From the NCBI GenBank assembly GCA_965214615.1, contig OZ243952.1:1922001-1986000 (forward strand): a stretch of 64,000 nucleotides of DNA, given 5' to 3'. This stretch comes from CBDAUN01 sp965214615. GTDB lineage: Bacteria; Pseudomonadota; Gammaproteobacteria; Arenicellales; JAJDZL01. Position numbers and translations under genes: made by a program. Within the stretch, counting starts at the first letter, position 1. Every line of letters begins with the position of its first letter. Positions 32,286 through 40,406 of the stretch are shown one piece after another. Under the pieces are notes generated by a model that saw only the letters and a list, made by a program, of their open reading frames with translations, searched no databases and was not told where the DNA came from.

Positions 32286-33011
32286 CTAGCCGAGCCTGGC
32301 CTCAGCTTCGTGAGCGGCTGCCATTGCCTTTAGCGAATCAAATCTAAAATCTACGCTGACCTGCGTGTAAACCGGCGGCGTTGCTCCGCTTCCCCTGCGT
32401 CCGCCGCGCCGGTCAATCCAGCACCGGGCCAGACCCATCACCGTAGCAGGCACCATGTCGTGATACAGGCTCTGGGCCGTATGCAGAATCTGCGATTCTT
32501 CAATCCCCATGCCCTTGAGCTTTTCAAGCATGTATTCGAAGTTTCTGATCGATGGCTTGTACGATCCGATATCTTCAGCGGTAAACACAGCGTCGAATTC
32601 AACACCCAGGCGCTTTTGGCTTTCGGCAAATCCGCGATTGTCGACATTCGACAGAATCACGAGCCTGTAGTTGGACTTTAAGTACTGCAAGGTTTCTGCA
32701 GAATCTGGAAATGCCGGCCACTCGGCTACCGACTCTCCGAATGCGATATGCTCATCTTCGGCCATTTCAACCCCTTCGTCGCGCGCTACCTGGCGATGGA
32801 CTTCCTGAAGCAATTTCGTATACGGCAGATTCGGCTGCTGATGCTCGACGCGGGCCTCAGCCTTCGCATAGCGCGTCAGCACTTCGTCCTTCGCAAGGTT
32901 CTGGTCAACCTTTGAATAAAGAAGAGCCAGAGCATCGTACAAGCCGGTCTCCCAGTCGATCAGCGTCCCATAGCAATCAAATGTCAATACTTTATAATCG
33001 TGCAATTTCAT
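32286..33011 (-). CDS. HAD-type hydrolase, haloacid dehalogenase type II-like
   Basis: 241 residues with the HAD motifs: LTFDCYGTLIDWETG (nucleophile Asp), VILSNVDN (motif II), SYKPSIRNF (Lys) and AQSLYHDMVPAT. It belongs to the same broad type as the protein at 2125 but is not close to it. It converges on the amine dehydrogenase-like gene with a 14-nt gap. The start ATG 33011 begins directly at the fold (MKLHDYKVLTFD). Substrate unknown; the family includes dehalogenases and phosphatases. Confidence 0.85.
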   Translation of the reverse strand: MKLHDYKVLTFDCYGTLIDWETGLYDALALLYSKVDQNLAKDEVLTRYAKAEARVEHQQPNLPYTKLLQEVHRQVARDEGVEMAEDEHIAFGESVAEWPAFPDSAETLQYLKSNYRLVILSNVDNRGFAESQKRLGVEFDAVFTAEDIGSYKPSIRNFEYMLEKLKGMGIEESQILHTAQSLYHDMVPATVMGLARCWIDRRGGRRGSGATPPVYTQVSVDFRFDSLKAMAAAHEAEARLG

Positions 33012-33408
33012 CTATTTAAGAACCTTTACTAACTTGACGGATTAAAATTTTTATCGAGTGTATTGCAAGCGAAGCCCGAACACTCCGGTGTAATGTGGGT
33101 CGCATGGAACGGTTTTGCAATACATCTTCGCCCAGGCGGCACAGCATAGGGTTCACCGGCCGGAAAATTTGGGGTGTTGCGGCAGGGCTGTGCAAAACAT
33201 GCTGTGTCAGAATTCGAAGTGTGCTGTTTCATCCTTGCAAAATCCACCATTTGCAACCATTTACGGGAGTGTATAATTCCAGCATTCGCACATATGGTTG
33301 TCCTTGAATAAGGGTTTTATGGCTGCAAGCCGTCTTTGCCCGGGGTTGTCTGCCTCGGGCATTGTCGCCTAAACTGCTAATGAATCATATGTAGATCTTG
33401 TTTGATAT
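33012..33408. other. intergenic region upstream of tRNA-Leu
   Basis: No supported gene. A hairpin-forming stretch GCCCGGGG/CCTCGGGC (about 33337-33359, loop TTGTCTG) lies 50-70 nt before the tRNA. It lacks a T run. The promoters for the HAD gene and for tRNA-Leu should be here, but no consensus pair is convincing. Confidence 0.45.
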
Positions 33409-33493
<85 letters not shown>

Positions 33494-33524
33494 AAGGGAA
33501 ATTAATCTAGGACATCATAGCAGC

Positions 33525-34982
33525 ATGGCCGTAGCAATTGAAGAATTAACCACTGCAGCTCGACGCATGGTCTTGGTCATTCCAGACAGCGATGTCCGGG
33601 AGCAGGTCACTGTCAAATTGCATGAAATATCAAAAACCGCGCAATTGAAGGGCTTCAGAAAAGGCAAAATCCCGTTCAAGGTGGTCGAGTCAAGATTCAA
33701 AAGCGGCGTGCTTCAGGAAGTTCTTGGCGAATTGGTGCAACACTCGACCCAGAGTCATTTGCAGGAAAGCGGGATCGTCCCCGTAGGTCAGCCCGAGGTT
33801 GAAGACTACCGGGTCAATGATGCCGAAGACCATGAATTCACTGTCGGCTTCGAAGTTGTCCCCACGGTTGACGTGACAGATATCGCCGGCAAGCATGTAA
33901 CCTGCCCCCAAGTGACGATTTCTGATGAAGAAGTTAAAGAGCACTACGAGCATATATGTGAAGTGCACCACTTGTGGCGAGTTGTCGAGCGTCCCGCGCA
34001 ATTGAAAGATAAGGTATCGGCAGATCTGCACTTTCTGAAGGATGACGGCGAAATTGTCGATACCAACAAATCAGCTTCCATGGTGCTCGGGGGTGATGAA
34101 TACCGCGATGAAATTCAGGATGCCTGCCTGAATCTTGAAGCCGGGCAGGAAGTATCCATTCCGTACGAACCGAATGTTGCGGAATCGAAAGATGACAGGG
34201 ATCAGGATATTGGGCAAATCACCACCTGCAAGATAAAGATTGAGAAGGTCGAAGAGCCTTTGGACAGTCTTGATAGGGATGTTCTGGCGTCGTGGGGAAT
34301 TAACAGCGAAGACGACAGCGAGTTGCACAGCCAGCTGCGCAGGTATATCAGGCTCGGCCTCGAACGTGAAGGCGAGGTCAATAGACGCAAGTATATTGTT
34401 CATCAGATCATGATGCACCTCCTCGAAGCCAATCCAATCGACCCCCCGAATCGCCTGGTCATCGATCAAGTCGTGAGAAAAATGGTCGCCCGGGGCATGA
34501 AAGCGGAACAAGCCGCTCGATTGATCCATGAACATCGGGATGATCCCTTTATGCAAAACCAGGTAGGGCATGTTGCAGTCGACGTAGTGTACGAAATTGT
34601 CTACTTTGCAGCCTTGGAAAAACACGGAATCGCCATGCCCAGTCAAGATGAGCTGGAGTCCTATATTCGCAGTGAGGCTGACATGTACTTCGACCCGGAA
34701 GACGCATATTCGAATTTTAAGGAAAGCACCTTTCAGGTATCGTTGGATTTCCGCACTCAGCGCTTGACCGAATTGCTGCTTGCAGACGCCGAGTGCGAAG
34801 ACATCGAGATGAACGGTGCGCAGGTAGCCAATGTATTGAGAGAGATGATGCAACCCGCTTCGACCGACGGGGACGATTCGGCTGACGAGTACGATTCGGC
34901 TGACGACGGCAGTGCCAGTGACGATGTTCAGGCGGCCGGCGAAGGAAGCGGCGACAGCGAAACTGAGGAGAAATCAGGTTGA
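33525..34982 (+). CDS. tig: trigger factor, ribosome-associated chaperone
   Basis: 485 residues. The N-terminal ribosome-binding signature is seen as GFRKGKIP; a middle PPIase-like region (about residues 155-245) and the C-terminal helical arms follow. Trigger factor shields nascent chains at the ribosome exit. Compared with the usual 430 residues, this one has an acidic, Ser/Asp/Glu-rich tail of about 50 residues (DDSADEYDSADDGSASDD) and a PPIase region that has lost recognisable active-site sequence. ATG 33525 is the first start after the tRNA. Its stop overlaps the TTG start of clpP. The gene order tig-clpP-clpX-lon-hupB-ppiD is the standard gammaproteobacterial one. Confidence 0.93.
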   Translation: MAVAIEELTTAARRMVLVIPDSDVREQVTVKLHEISKTAQLKGFRKGKIPFKVVESRFKSGVLQEVLGELVQHSTQSHLQESGIVPVGQPEVEDYRVNDAEDHEFTVGFEVVPTVDVTDIAGKHVTCPQVTISDEEVKEHYEHICEVHHLWRVVERPAQLKDKVSADLHFLKDDGEIVDTNKSASMVLGGDEYRDEIQDACLNLEAGQEVSIPYEPNVAESKDDRDQDIGQITTCKIKIEKVEEPLDSLDRDVLASWGINSEDDSELHSQLRRYIRLGLEREGEVNRRKYIVHQIMMHLLEANPIDPPNRLVIDQVVRKMVARGMKAEQAARLIHEHRDDPFMQNQVGHVAVDVVYEIVYFAALEKHGIAMPSQDELESYIRSEADMYFDPEDAYSNFKESTFQVSLDFRTQRLTELLLADAECEDIEMNGAQVANVLREMMQPASTDGDDSADEYDSADDGSASDDVQAAGEGSGDSETEEKSG

Positions 34983-35602
34983 ATTTCAAGTATGACAATG
35001 CGCTAGGCGAAAAAGGGATAGGTCTCGTGCCGATGGTTGTCGAGACAACCGGGCGCGGCGAAAGGGCATTTGATATCTATTCTAGAATGCTCAAGGAACG
35101 GGTTATCTTCCTGGTCGGCGAAATCGAAGACCACATGTCGAATCTCATAGTGGCTCAGTTGCTGTTCCTTGAATCCGAGGATTCGGACAAGGACATTCAC
35201 CTGTATATCAACAGTCCGGGCGGCACGGTGAATGCCGGGCTTGCAATTTATGACACAATGCAGTTCGTCAAGCCTGATGTAAGCACCGTGTGCATTGGCC
35301 AGGCTGCCAGCATGGGCGCGCTGATTCTGACCGGAGGCGCCTCAGGCAAGCGCTACGCGCTGCCGCATTCGAGAATCATGATTCACCAGCCGATGGGCGG
35401 TTTTCGCGGACAGGCTTCCGACATCGACATACACGCCAAAGAAATTATCCGACTGCGCGAACGGCTGAATGAAATCATGGTCAAGCACACCAACAAGCAA
35501 ATGAAGACCATTCGCCGAGACACCGACAGGGACAAATTCATGGGCAGCGATGAAGCGGCCAGTTACGGCATCATCGATTCGGTGATCGAAAATCGAAAAT
35601 AA
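34979..35602 (+). CDS. clpP: ATP-dependent Clp protease proteolytic subunit
   Basis: 207 residues, close to the family length. The catalytic Ser is in GQAASMGALIL, the His in PHSRIMIHQP and the Asp in DRDKFMGSDEA. The mature N terminus is usually processed before LVPMVVE. The only start giving the normal N terminus is TTG 34979, which overlaps the tig stop (TTGA), implying translational coupling. ClpP forms a tetradecameric barrel and degrades proteins fed by ClpX, encoded 75 nt downstream. Confidence 0.95.
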   Translation: MNFKYDNALGEKGIGLVPMVVETTGRGERAFDIYSRMLKERVIFLVGEIEDHMSNLIVAQLLFLESEDSDKDIHLYINSPGGTVNAGLAIYDTMQFVKPDVSTVCIGQAASMGALILTGGASGKRYALPHSRIMIHQPMGGFRGQASDIDIHAKEIIRLRERLNEIMVKHTNKQMKTIRRDTDRDKFMGSDEAASYGIIDSVIENRK

Positions 35603-35677
35603 AAGTTGACAGCACAAGTAAATTGTATTGATATATCTTTGTATGCGTTGAAACACCCGTAGGAGAATAGCTGAAAC

Positions 35678-36961
35678 ATGGCAAATAGACGGAACAGCGG
35701 TGGCAGGGAACGAGGATTGCATTGCTCATTTTGCGGCAAAAGTCAGCATGACGTGCAAAAACTGATCGCAGGACCATCCGTATTCGTTTGCAATGAATGC
35801 GTAGAACTGTGCAACGACATCATTCGAAGCGAAACTGCGGCCGAAGATGAAAGCCTGATATCAAACGACATGCGATTTCCGACTCCGACGGATATTTGCG
35901 CTATCCTGGACGAGTATGTGATTGGCCAGGCCAACTCCAAGCGGGTCCTTTCTGTCGCAGTCTACAACCATTACAAGCGGGTTCACAACAAGGAAACTGC
36001 GAACGACGTCGATATCTCCAAGAGCAATATTTTGCTCATCGGCCCGACAGGCTCTGGGAAGACATTGCTGGCCGAAACGCTTGCACGTCAGCTCAACGTG
36101 CCGTTTACCATGGCCGATGCCACGACGCTGACCGAGGCCGGCTACGTCGGCGAAGACGTTGAAAACATCATTCAAAAGCTGCTTCAAAAGTGCGACTACG
36201 ACATTGAGAAGGCCCAGGTCGGTATTGTCTATATCGATGAAATCGACAAGATTTCCAGAAAATCCGACAATGTGTCGATCACGCGCGATGTCTCGGGCGA
36301 AGGCGTGCAGCAGGCACTGCTGAAGCTGATTGAGGGAACAGTCGCTTCGGTGCCTCCTCAAGGCGGACGCAAGCATCCGCAACAAGAATTTCTGCAAGTC
36401 GATACGCGCAATGTTCTTTTCATTTGCGGCGGCGCGTTTTCCGATCTTGAAAAGGTGATTCGTTCGCGGACAGAAACCAGCGGAGTCGGATTTGGCGCCG
36501 AGATCAAGAAAGACAAGGCCAACCTTGCAGACACCCTCAAGCAGGTAGAGCCGGAGGATCTGATTCGCTTCGGACTGATTCCGGAATTCGTCGGACGTCT
36601 GCCGGTTGTCGCGACCCTTGAGGAGCTTGACGAAGAGGCGCTGGTGGAAATTCTCGTTGAACCGCGCAACGCGCTCTACAAGCAGTACAAGAAGCTGTTC
36701 AAGCTTGAGAACGTGGAACTCGTTATCAGAGATGATGCTCTGCGCGCCGTGGCAAAAAAGGCCATGGAGCGCAAGACTGGCGCACGCGGGTTGCGCTCAA
36801 TTTTGGAAAATGCGCTACTCGAAACAATGTTCGAACTGCCTTCCATGGACGGTGTCAAGGAAGTAGTCGTAGATGCCAGCGTAATCAACGACGGCACACG
36901 GCCATTCTACATTTACGAGGAAGAATCCAATCGCAGAGTTTCGTCGCAAATCGGTAGCTGA
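35678..36961 (+). CDS. clpX: ATP-dependent Clp protease ATP-binding subunit
   Basis: 427 residues. The N-terminal zinc-binding domain has CSFCGKSQHDV and CNECVELC. The AAA+ motor has Walker A LIGPTGSGKTLLAETLA, Walker B VYIDEIDKI and the pore loop GYVGEDVE; the IGF-type loop that docks ClpP reads LIRFGLIPEF downstream of it. ClpX unfolds tagged proteins and feeds them to ClpP. AGGAGAATAG precedes ATG 35678 by 13-18 nt. The sequence is intact and ordinary. Confidence 0.96.
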   Translation: MANRRNSGGRERGLHCSFCGKSQHDVQKLIAGPSVFVCNECVELCNDIIRSETAAEDESLISNDMRFPTPTDICAILDEYVIGQANSKRVLSVAVYNHYKRVHNKETANDVDISKSNILLIGPTGSGKTLLAETLARQLNVPFTMADATTLTEAGYVGEDVENIIQKLLQKCDYDIEKAQVGIVYIDEIDKISRKSDNVSITRDVSGEGVQQALLKLIEGTVASVPPQGGRKHPQQEFLQVDTRNVLFICGGAFSDLEKVIRSRTETSGVGFGAEIKKDKANLADTLKQVEPEDLIRFGLIPEFVGRLPVVATLEELDEEALVEILVEPRNALYKQYKKLFKLENVELVIRDDALRAVAKKAMERKTGARGLRSILENALLETMFELPSMDGVKEVVVDASVINDGTRPFYIYEEESNRRVSSQIGS

Positions 36962-37102
36962 GTGCTCGGTGCCGACGCCGTATCGACAGGCGCTTCGGAT
37001 GACGCAGTTGAATTCTGAACAATTGGCCGCATTTGAAACGATTACCAAACACGCAAGCACGATAGGCTTGATAGCAACGAACATCTCGCAAAGTGAGCAG
37101 GC

Positions 37103-39541
37103 ATGAGTGAAGAATCAGACAGACAGGATCCGCCGAATCTTATAGATATACCGGTGTTGCCCCTACGCGATGTGGTCGTGTACCCGCACATTGCCATTCC
37201 TTTGTTCGTTGGACGCGAAAAGTCTATCCAGGCGCTGGATCTGGCAGCCGAGAACGGAACCGAGGTCTTGCTTGTCGCTCAAAAGGATCCCACAATCGAG
37301 GAGCCGGATCCCGATCTAGACGAACTTTACAATGTCGGCACTGTCGCTACGGTGCTGCAAAGCCTTAAATTGCCGGACCATACGCGCAAGGTTCTGGTTC
37401 AAGGCAAATGGCGTGCAAAAATTCTGTCTCTTCGGGAAAGCAGCGGCGCATTCCAGGCATTTGCCCAGCCGCTGATATCCGCTCCGATTGAAGACAAGAC
37501 AGCGCGATCCCTGATGCGCGCCGTATTGTCCCAGTTCGAGCGATACGTCAAGCATAATTCCAAGATTCATTCCGACGTGCTGGATCCGCTGCCGCACGTT
37601 GAATCGCCAGGCCGACTTGTTGACATGATCGCGCCGCATTTGATCAGCCAGAAACTTCCGGAACGGCAAAAGATTCTGGAAATCGTCAATGACGAGGAGC
37701 GCCTTGAATTTCTGATGACGGTCATGGTGTCCGACATCGAGCAATTGCGGGTTGAAAAGAAGATTGGCGATCGCGTAAAGAAACAGATGGAAAGGAGTCA
37801 GCGCGAGTACTTTCTCAATGAGCAAATGAAGGCGATCCAGAAGGAATTGGGCGATACGGGCGAAGGCAAGAGCGAATTCGATGAAATCCAAAAGAAGATC
37901 GAAAAATCCGGAATGTCCAAGGAGGCGAAAAAGAAAGCCAAGGCGGAATTGAAAAAATTATCGATGATGTCGCCTATGTCGGCTGAAGCTACGGTGGTTC
38001 GCAACTATATAGACTGGCTGCTGGCGGTACCGTGGAAAAAACGGTCCCGAATCAGCAAGAATCTCAATGAGGCCGAGCAGGTACTTGACAGCGATCACTA
38101 CGGGCTGGAAAAAGTCAAGGAACGCATTGTCGAATATCTGGCAGTGCAGCAGCGGGTGAAAAAGATCAAAGGTCCGATTCTGTGTCTCGTCGGCCCCCCG
38201 GGCGTAGGCAAGACATCGCTCGGCAAATCCGTTGCCAAGGCTACGAATAGAAAATTCGCACGAATGTCGCTCGGCGGCGTGCGCGATGAGGCGGAAATCC
38301 GGGGACATCGCAGAACCTATGTCGGATCGCTGCCGGGCAAGATTGTTCAGAACCTCGCCAAGGTCAAGCACAAAAACCCCTTGTTCATGCTGGACGAGGT
38401 CGACAAGATGTCCATGGATTTTCGCGGCGACCCGTCATCGGCGCTTCTCGAGGTTCTGGATCCTGAACAGAACCACACATTCGGCGATCACTACCTGGAG
38501 GTCGAATACGACCTCTCGGAAGTCATGTTCATCGCTACGGCCAATACACTGAACATCCCGCCGGCGCTGCTCGACCGGATGGAGGTGATTAGAATATCCG
38601 GATATACCGAAGAGGAAAAAATCCAGATTGCCATCCACTACCTAGTGCCCAAGCAGTTGGAGAACAACGGATTGGAAGAGCATGAAATATCGATTTCGCG
38701 CAATGCATTGATCGATATCGCCCGCTACTACACCCGCGAAGCCGGGGTTCGGGCGCTTGAGCGCGAAATATCGAAAATCTGCCGCAAGGTGGCGAAACAG
38801 CTGATACAGAACAGCGACAAGTCGACTCCTGTGCGAATTACTCCAGGAAACTTGGAGCGATATCTCGGAGTCCGGCAGTTTAAATACGGCCGAGCGGACA
38901 AGGTCAACCAGGTGGGGCAGGTCACCGGATTGGCTTGGACCGAAGTTGGCGGAGACCTGCTGAGTATTGAGGCGATCATTGTCCCCGGAAAGGGCGTTCA
39001 TGCCTATACCGGAAAACTCGGAAACGTGATGCAGGAATCGATCAAGGCAGCTGTCAGCGTGGTTCGAAGCAGGGCGGAGCATTACGGAATTAACAGCAAG
39101 TTCTATCAAAAGAGCGATATACATGTCCATGTTCCGGAAGGTGCGACGCCGAAAGACGGCCCGAGTGCCGGTGTGGCTATGGCTGTGGCAATCATATCTG
39201 CGCTCACCGGCAAGCCGGTTCGGGCGGATGTCGCAATGACGGGCGAAATAACGTTGCGCGGCGAAGTGCTCGCGATCGGCGGACTGAAGGAAAAATTACT
39301 GGCAGCGCATCGAGGCGGCATACAAAAAGTTCTGATTCCTTTGGAAAATGAAAAGGATTTGGTCGAGATACCCAAGAAGATCAAATCCGATATGGAAATT
39401 GTTGCGGTGCAGTGGATCGATGAAGTAATTGATCATGCCCTGGAATCAGTTCCGCATTCTCCGCCGGAGGCGGAAGAAATGCCGATCGAAATCGATTCGG
39501 AATCCGAGGCATCGGAAAGGCCCGGAGTGGTTGCCCACTGA
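37103..39541 (+). CDS. lon: ATP-dependent Lon protease
   Basis: 812 residues. The LonB-type N domain begins IPVLPLRDVVVYPHIAIPLF; the ATPase has Walker A LVGPPGVGKTSLGKSVA and Walker B NPLFMLDEVDKM; the protease domain carries the catalytic Ser in PKDGPSAGVAMA and the Lys further on (LKEKLLAAHRGGI). It degrades damaged and regulatory proteins in the cytosol. The last 35 residues are an acidic tail (SPPEAEEMPIEIDSESEASE). The gap to clpX is about 140 nt, so it may have its own promoter. Confidence 0.96.
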   Translation: MSEESDRQDPPNLIDIPVLPLRDVVVYPHIAIPLFVGREKSIQALDLAAENGTEVLLVAQKDPTIEEPDPDLDELYNVGTVATVLQSLKLPDHTRKVLVQGKWRAKILSLRESSGAFQAFAQPLISAPIEDKTARSLMRAVLSQFERYVKHNSKIHSDVLDPLPHVESPGRLVDMIAPHLISQKLPERQKILEIVNDEERLEFLMTVMVSDIEQLRVEKKIGDRVKKQMERSQREYFLNEQMKAIQKELGDTGEGKSEFDEIQKKIEKSGMSKEAKKKAKAELKKLSMMSPMSAEATVVRNYIDWLLAVPWKKRSRISKNLNEAEQVLDSDHYGLEKVKERIVEYLAVQQRVKKIKGPILCLVGPPGVGKTSLGKSVAKATNRKFARMSLGGVRDEAEIRGHRRTYVGSLPGKIVQNLAKVKHKNPLFMLDEVDKMSMDFRGDPSSALLEVLDPEQNHTFGDHYLEVEYDLSEVMFIATANTLNIPPALLDRMEVIRISGYTEEEKIQIAIHYLVPKQLENNGLEEHEISISRNALIDIARYYTREAGVRALEREISKICRKVAKQLIQNSDKSTPVRITPGNLERYLGVRQFKYGRADKVNQVGQVTGLAWTEVGGDLLSIEAIIVPGKGVHAYTGKLGNVMQESIKAAVSVVRSRAEHYGINSKFYQKSDIHVHVPEGATPKDGPSAGVAMAVAIISALTGKPVRADVAMTGEITLRGEVLAIGGLKEKLLAAHRGGIQKVLIPLENEKDLVEIPKKIKSDMEIVAVQWIDEVIDHALESVPHSPPEAEEMPIEIDSESEASERPGVVAH

Positions 39542-39890
39542 CTGATCGTCCTATGCGCCCGCTGGACCGATTGGCTAGCGGACCGCTGAATCGTCATACT
39601 CGGTTCAATTCATCCAGAATTCATGCTCAGACTTGCAAACATGCGTGTTTGCATGCAAAAGGTTGGCGAGCTTGCAACCGATGTATCAATGAGATCATAA
39701 AATTTCTGTATATTTTGCCAATTCGATAACAAAATCAGTTATTCTTATCATCCGAATACGGACGGTGCGAATTGGGCATCAATAACTCAGTTTTCACGGT
39801 TTCTACTGCTTATCGGCGAGCTGCAATTGATCAATTTGCCGATGGGCTTCGAACAAGATTAACTTGACAATTTACGATAGGGAGTTAGGA
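39542..39890 (+). promoter_or_regulatory. lon-hupB intergenic region with candidate hupB promoter
   Basis: About 350 nt without a gene. A GCAAAC/GTTTGC hairpin lies near 39634-39651. Further on TTGCCA (39715-39720) is followed after 17 nt by GTTATT (39738-39743), a possible sigma-70 promoter for hupB. GGGAGTTAGGA before ATG 39891 is a good ribosome binding site. Confidence 0.4.
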
Positions 39891-40163
39891 ATGAATAAAT
39901 CCGAGTTGACAGCGAATGTAGCCGATTCGATGGGACTTTCCAAATCTGTTGCCGCCAAGGCGGTGGATTGCGTACTGGGTGAAATTGAAAGCGCTCTTTC
40001 TTCCGGTGATATGGTTTCCATTGTCGGATTCGGGACTTTTACGGTTTCCGAACGTGCAGCCCGAACTGGAAGAAATCCAAGAGACGGTTCAGCTATAGAG
40101 ATATCTGCAACCAACCAGGTCCGTTTCAAGCCGGGCAAGGCGTTGAAGGACGCAGTCAACTAA
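39891..40163 (+). CDS. hupB: DNA-binding protein HU
   Basis: 90 residues, the normal size of HU. It starts MNKSELTANVADSMGLSKSV and carries the beta-arm signature GFGTFTVSERAARTGRNPRDG. HU bends and compacts DNA as a dimer. It is followed by two tRNA genes with spacing of 8 nt each, so the tRNAs may be processed from the hupB transcript. Confidence 0.95.
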   Translation: MNKSELTANVADSMGLSKSVAAKAVDCVLGEIESALSSGDMVSIVGFGTFTVSERAARTGRNPRDGSAIEISATNQVRFKPGKALKDAVN

Positions 40164-40171
40164 GGAGCAGC

Positions 40172-40247
40172 GGGTGCTTAGCTCAGTTGGAAGAGCGTCG
40201 CCCTTACAAGGCGAAGGGCGTGGGTTCAAGTCCCGCAGCACCCACCA
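40172..40247 (+). tRNA. tRNA-Val(UAC)
   Basis: Cloverleaf with acceptor GGGTGCT/AGCACCC, D arm GCTCAGTTGGAAGAGC, anticodon stem TCGCC/GGCGA with loop CTTACAA (anticodon TAC), T arm GTGGG-TTCAAGT-CCCGC and encoded CCA. It directly follows hupB and precedes tRNA-Asp by 8 nt. Confidence 0.95.
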
Positions 40248-40255
40248 GTTTTAAT

Positions 40256-40333
40256 GGAGTGGTAGTTCAGTTGGTATAGAATTCCGGCCTGTCAAGCCGG
40301 GGGTCGCGGGTTCAAGTCCCGTCCACTCCGCCA
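40256..40333 (+). tRNA. tRNA-Asp(GUC)
   Basis: Cloverleaf with acceptor GGAGTGG/CCACTCC, anticodon stem CCGGC/GCCGG with loop CTGTCAA (anticodon GTC), T arm GCGGG-TTCAAGT-CCCGT and encoded CCA. A tRNA-Val/tRNA-Asp pair between hupB and ppiD is common in gammaproteobacteria. Confidence 0.95.
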
Positions 40334-40406
40334 TCTTCCCAAGCACGTTTGCGATTGGGCAAATCCGACAATAGTTCGACACTAGCGCGTCTGGGCGCGT
40401 CTTTTC

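Noticed and set aside
33337..33359. Hairpin before tRNA-Leu as a terminator
   Set aside because: There is no T run and no gene that would end there on either strand close by.
34071..34853. Minus-strand 260-codon frame inside tig
   Set aside because: Shadow of the trigger factor gene; composition and motifs do not fit a protein family.
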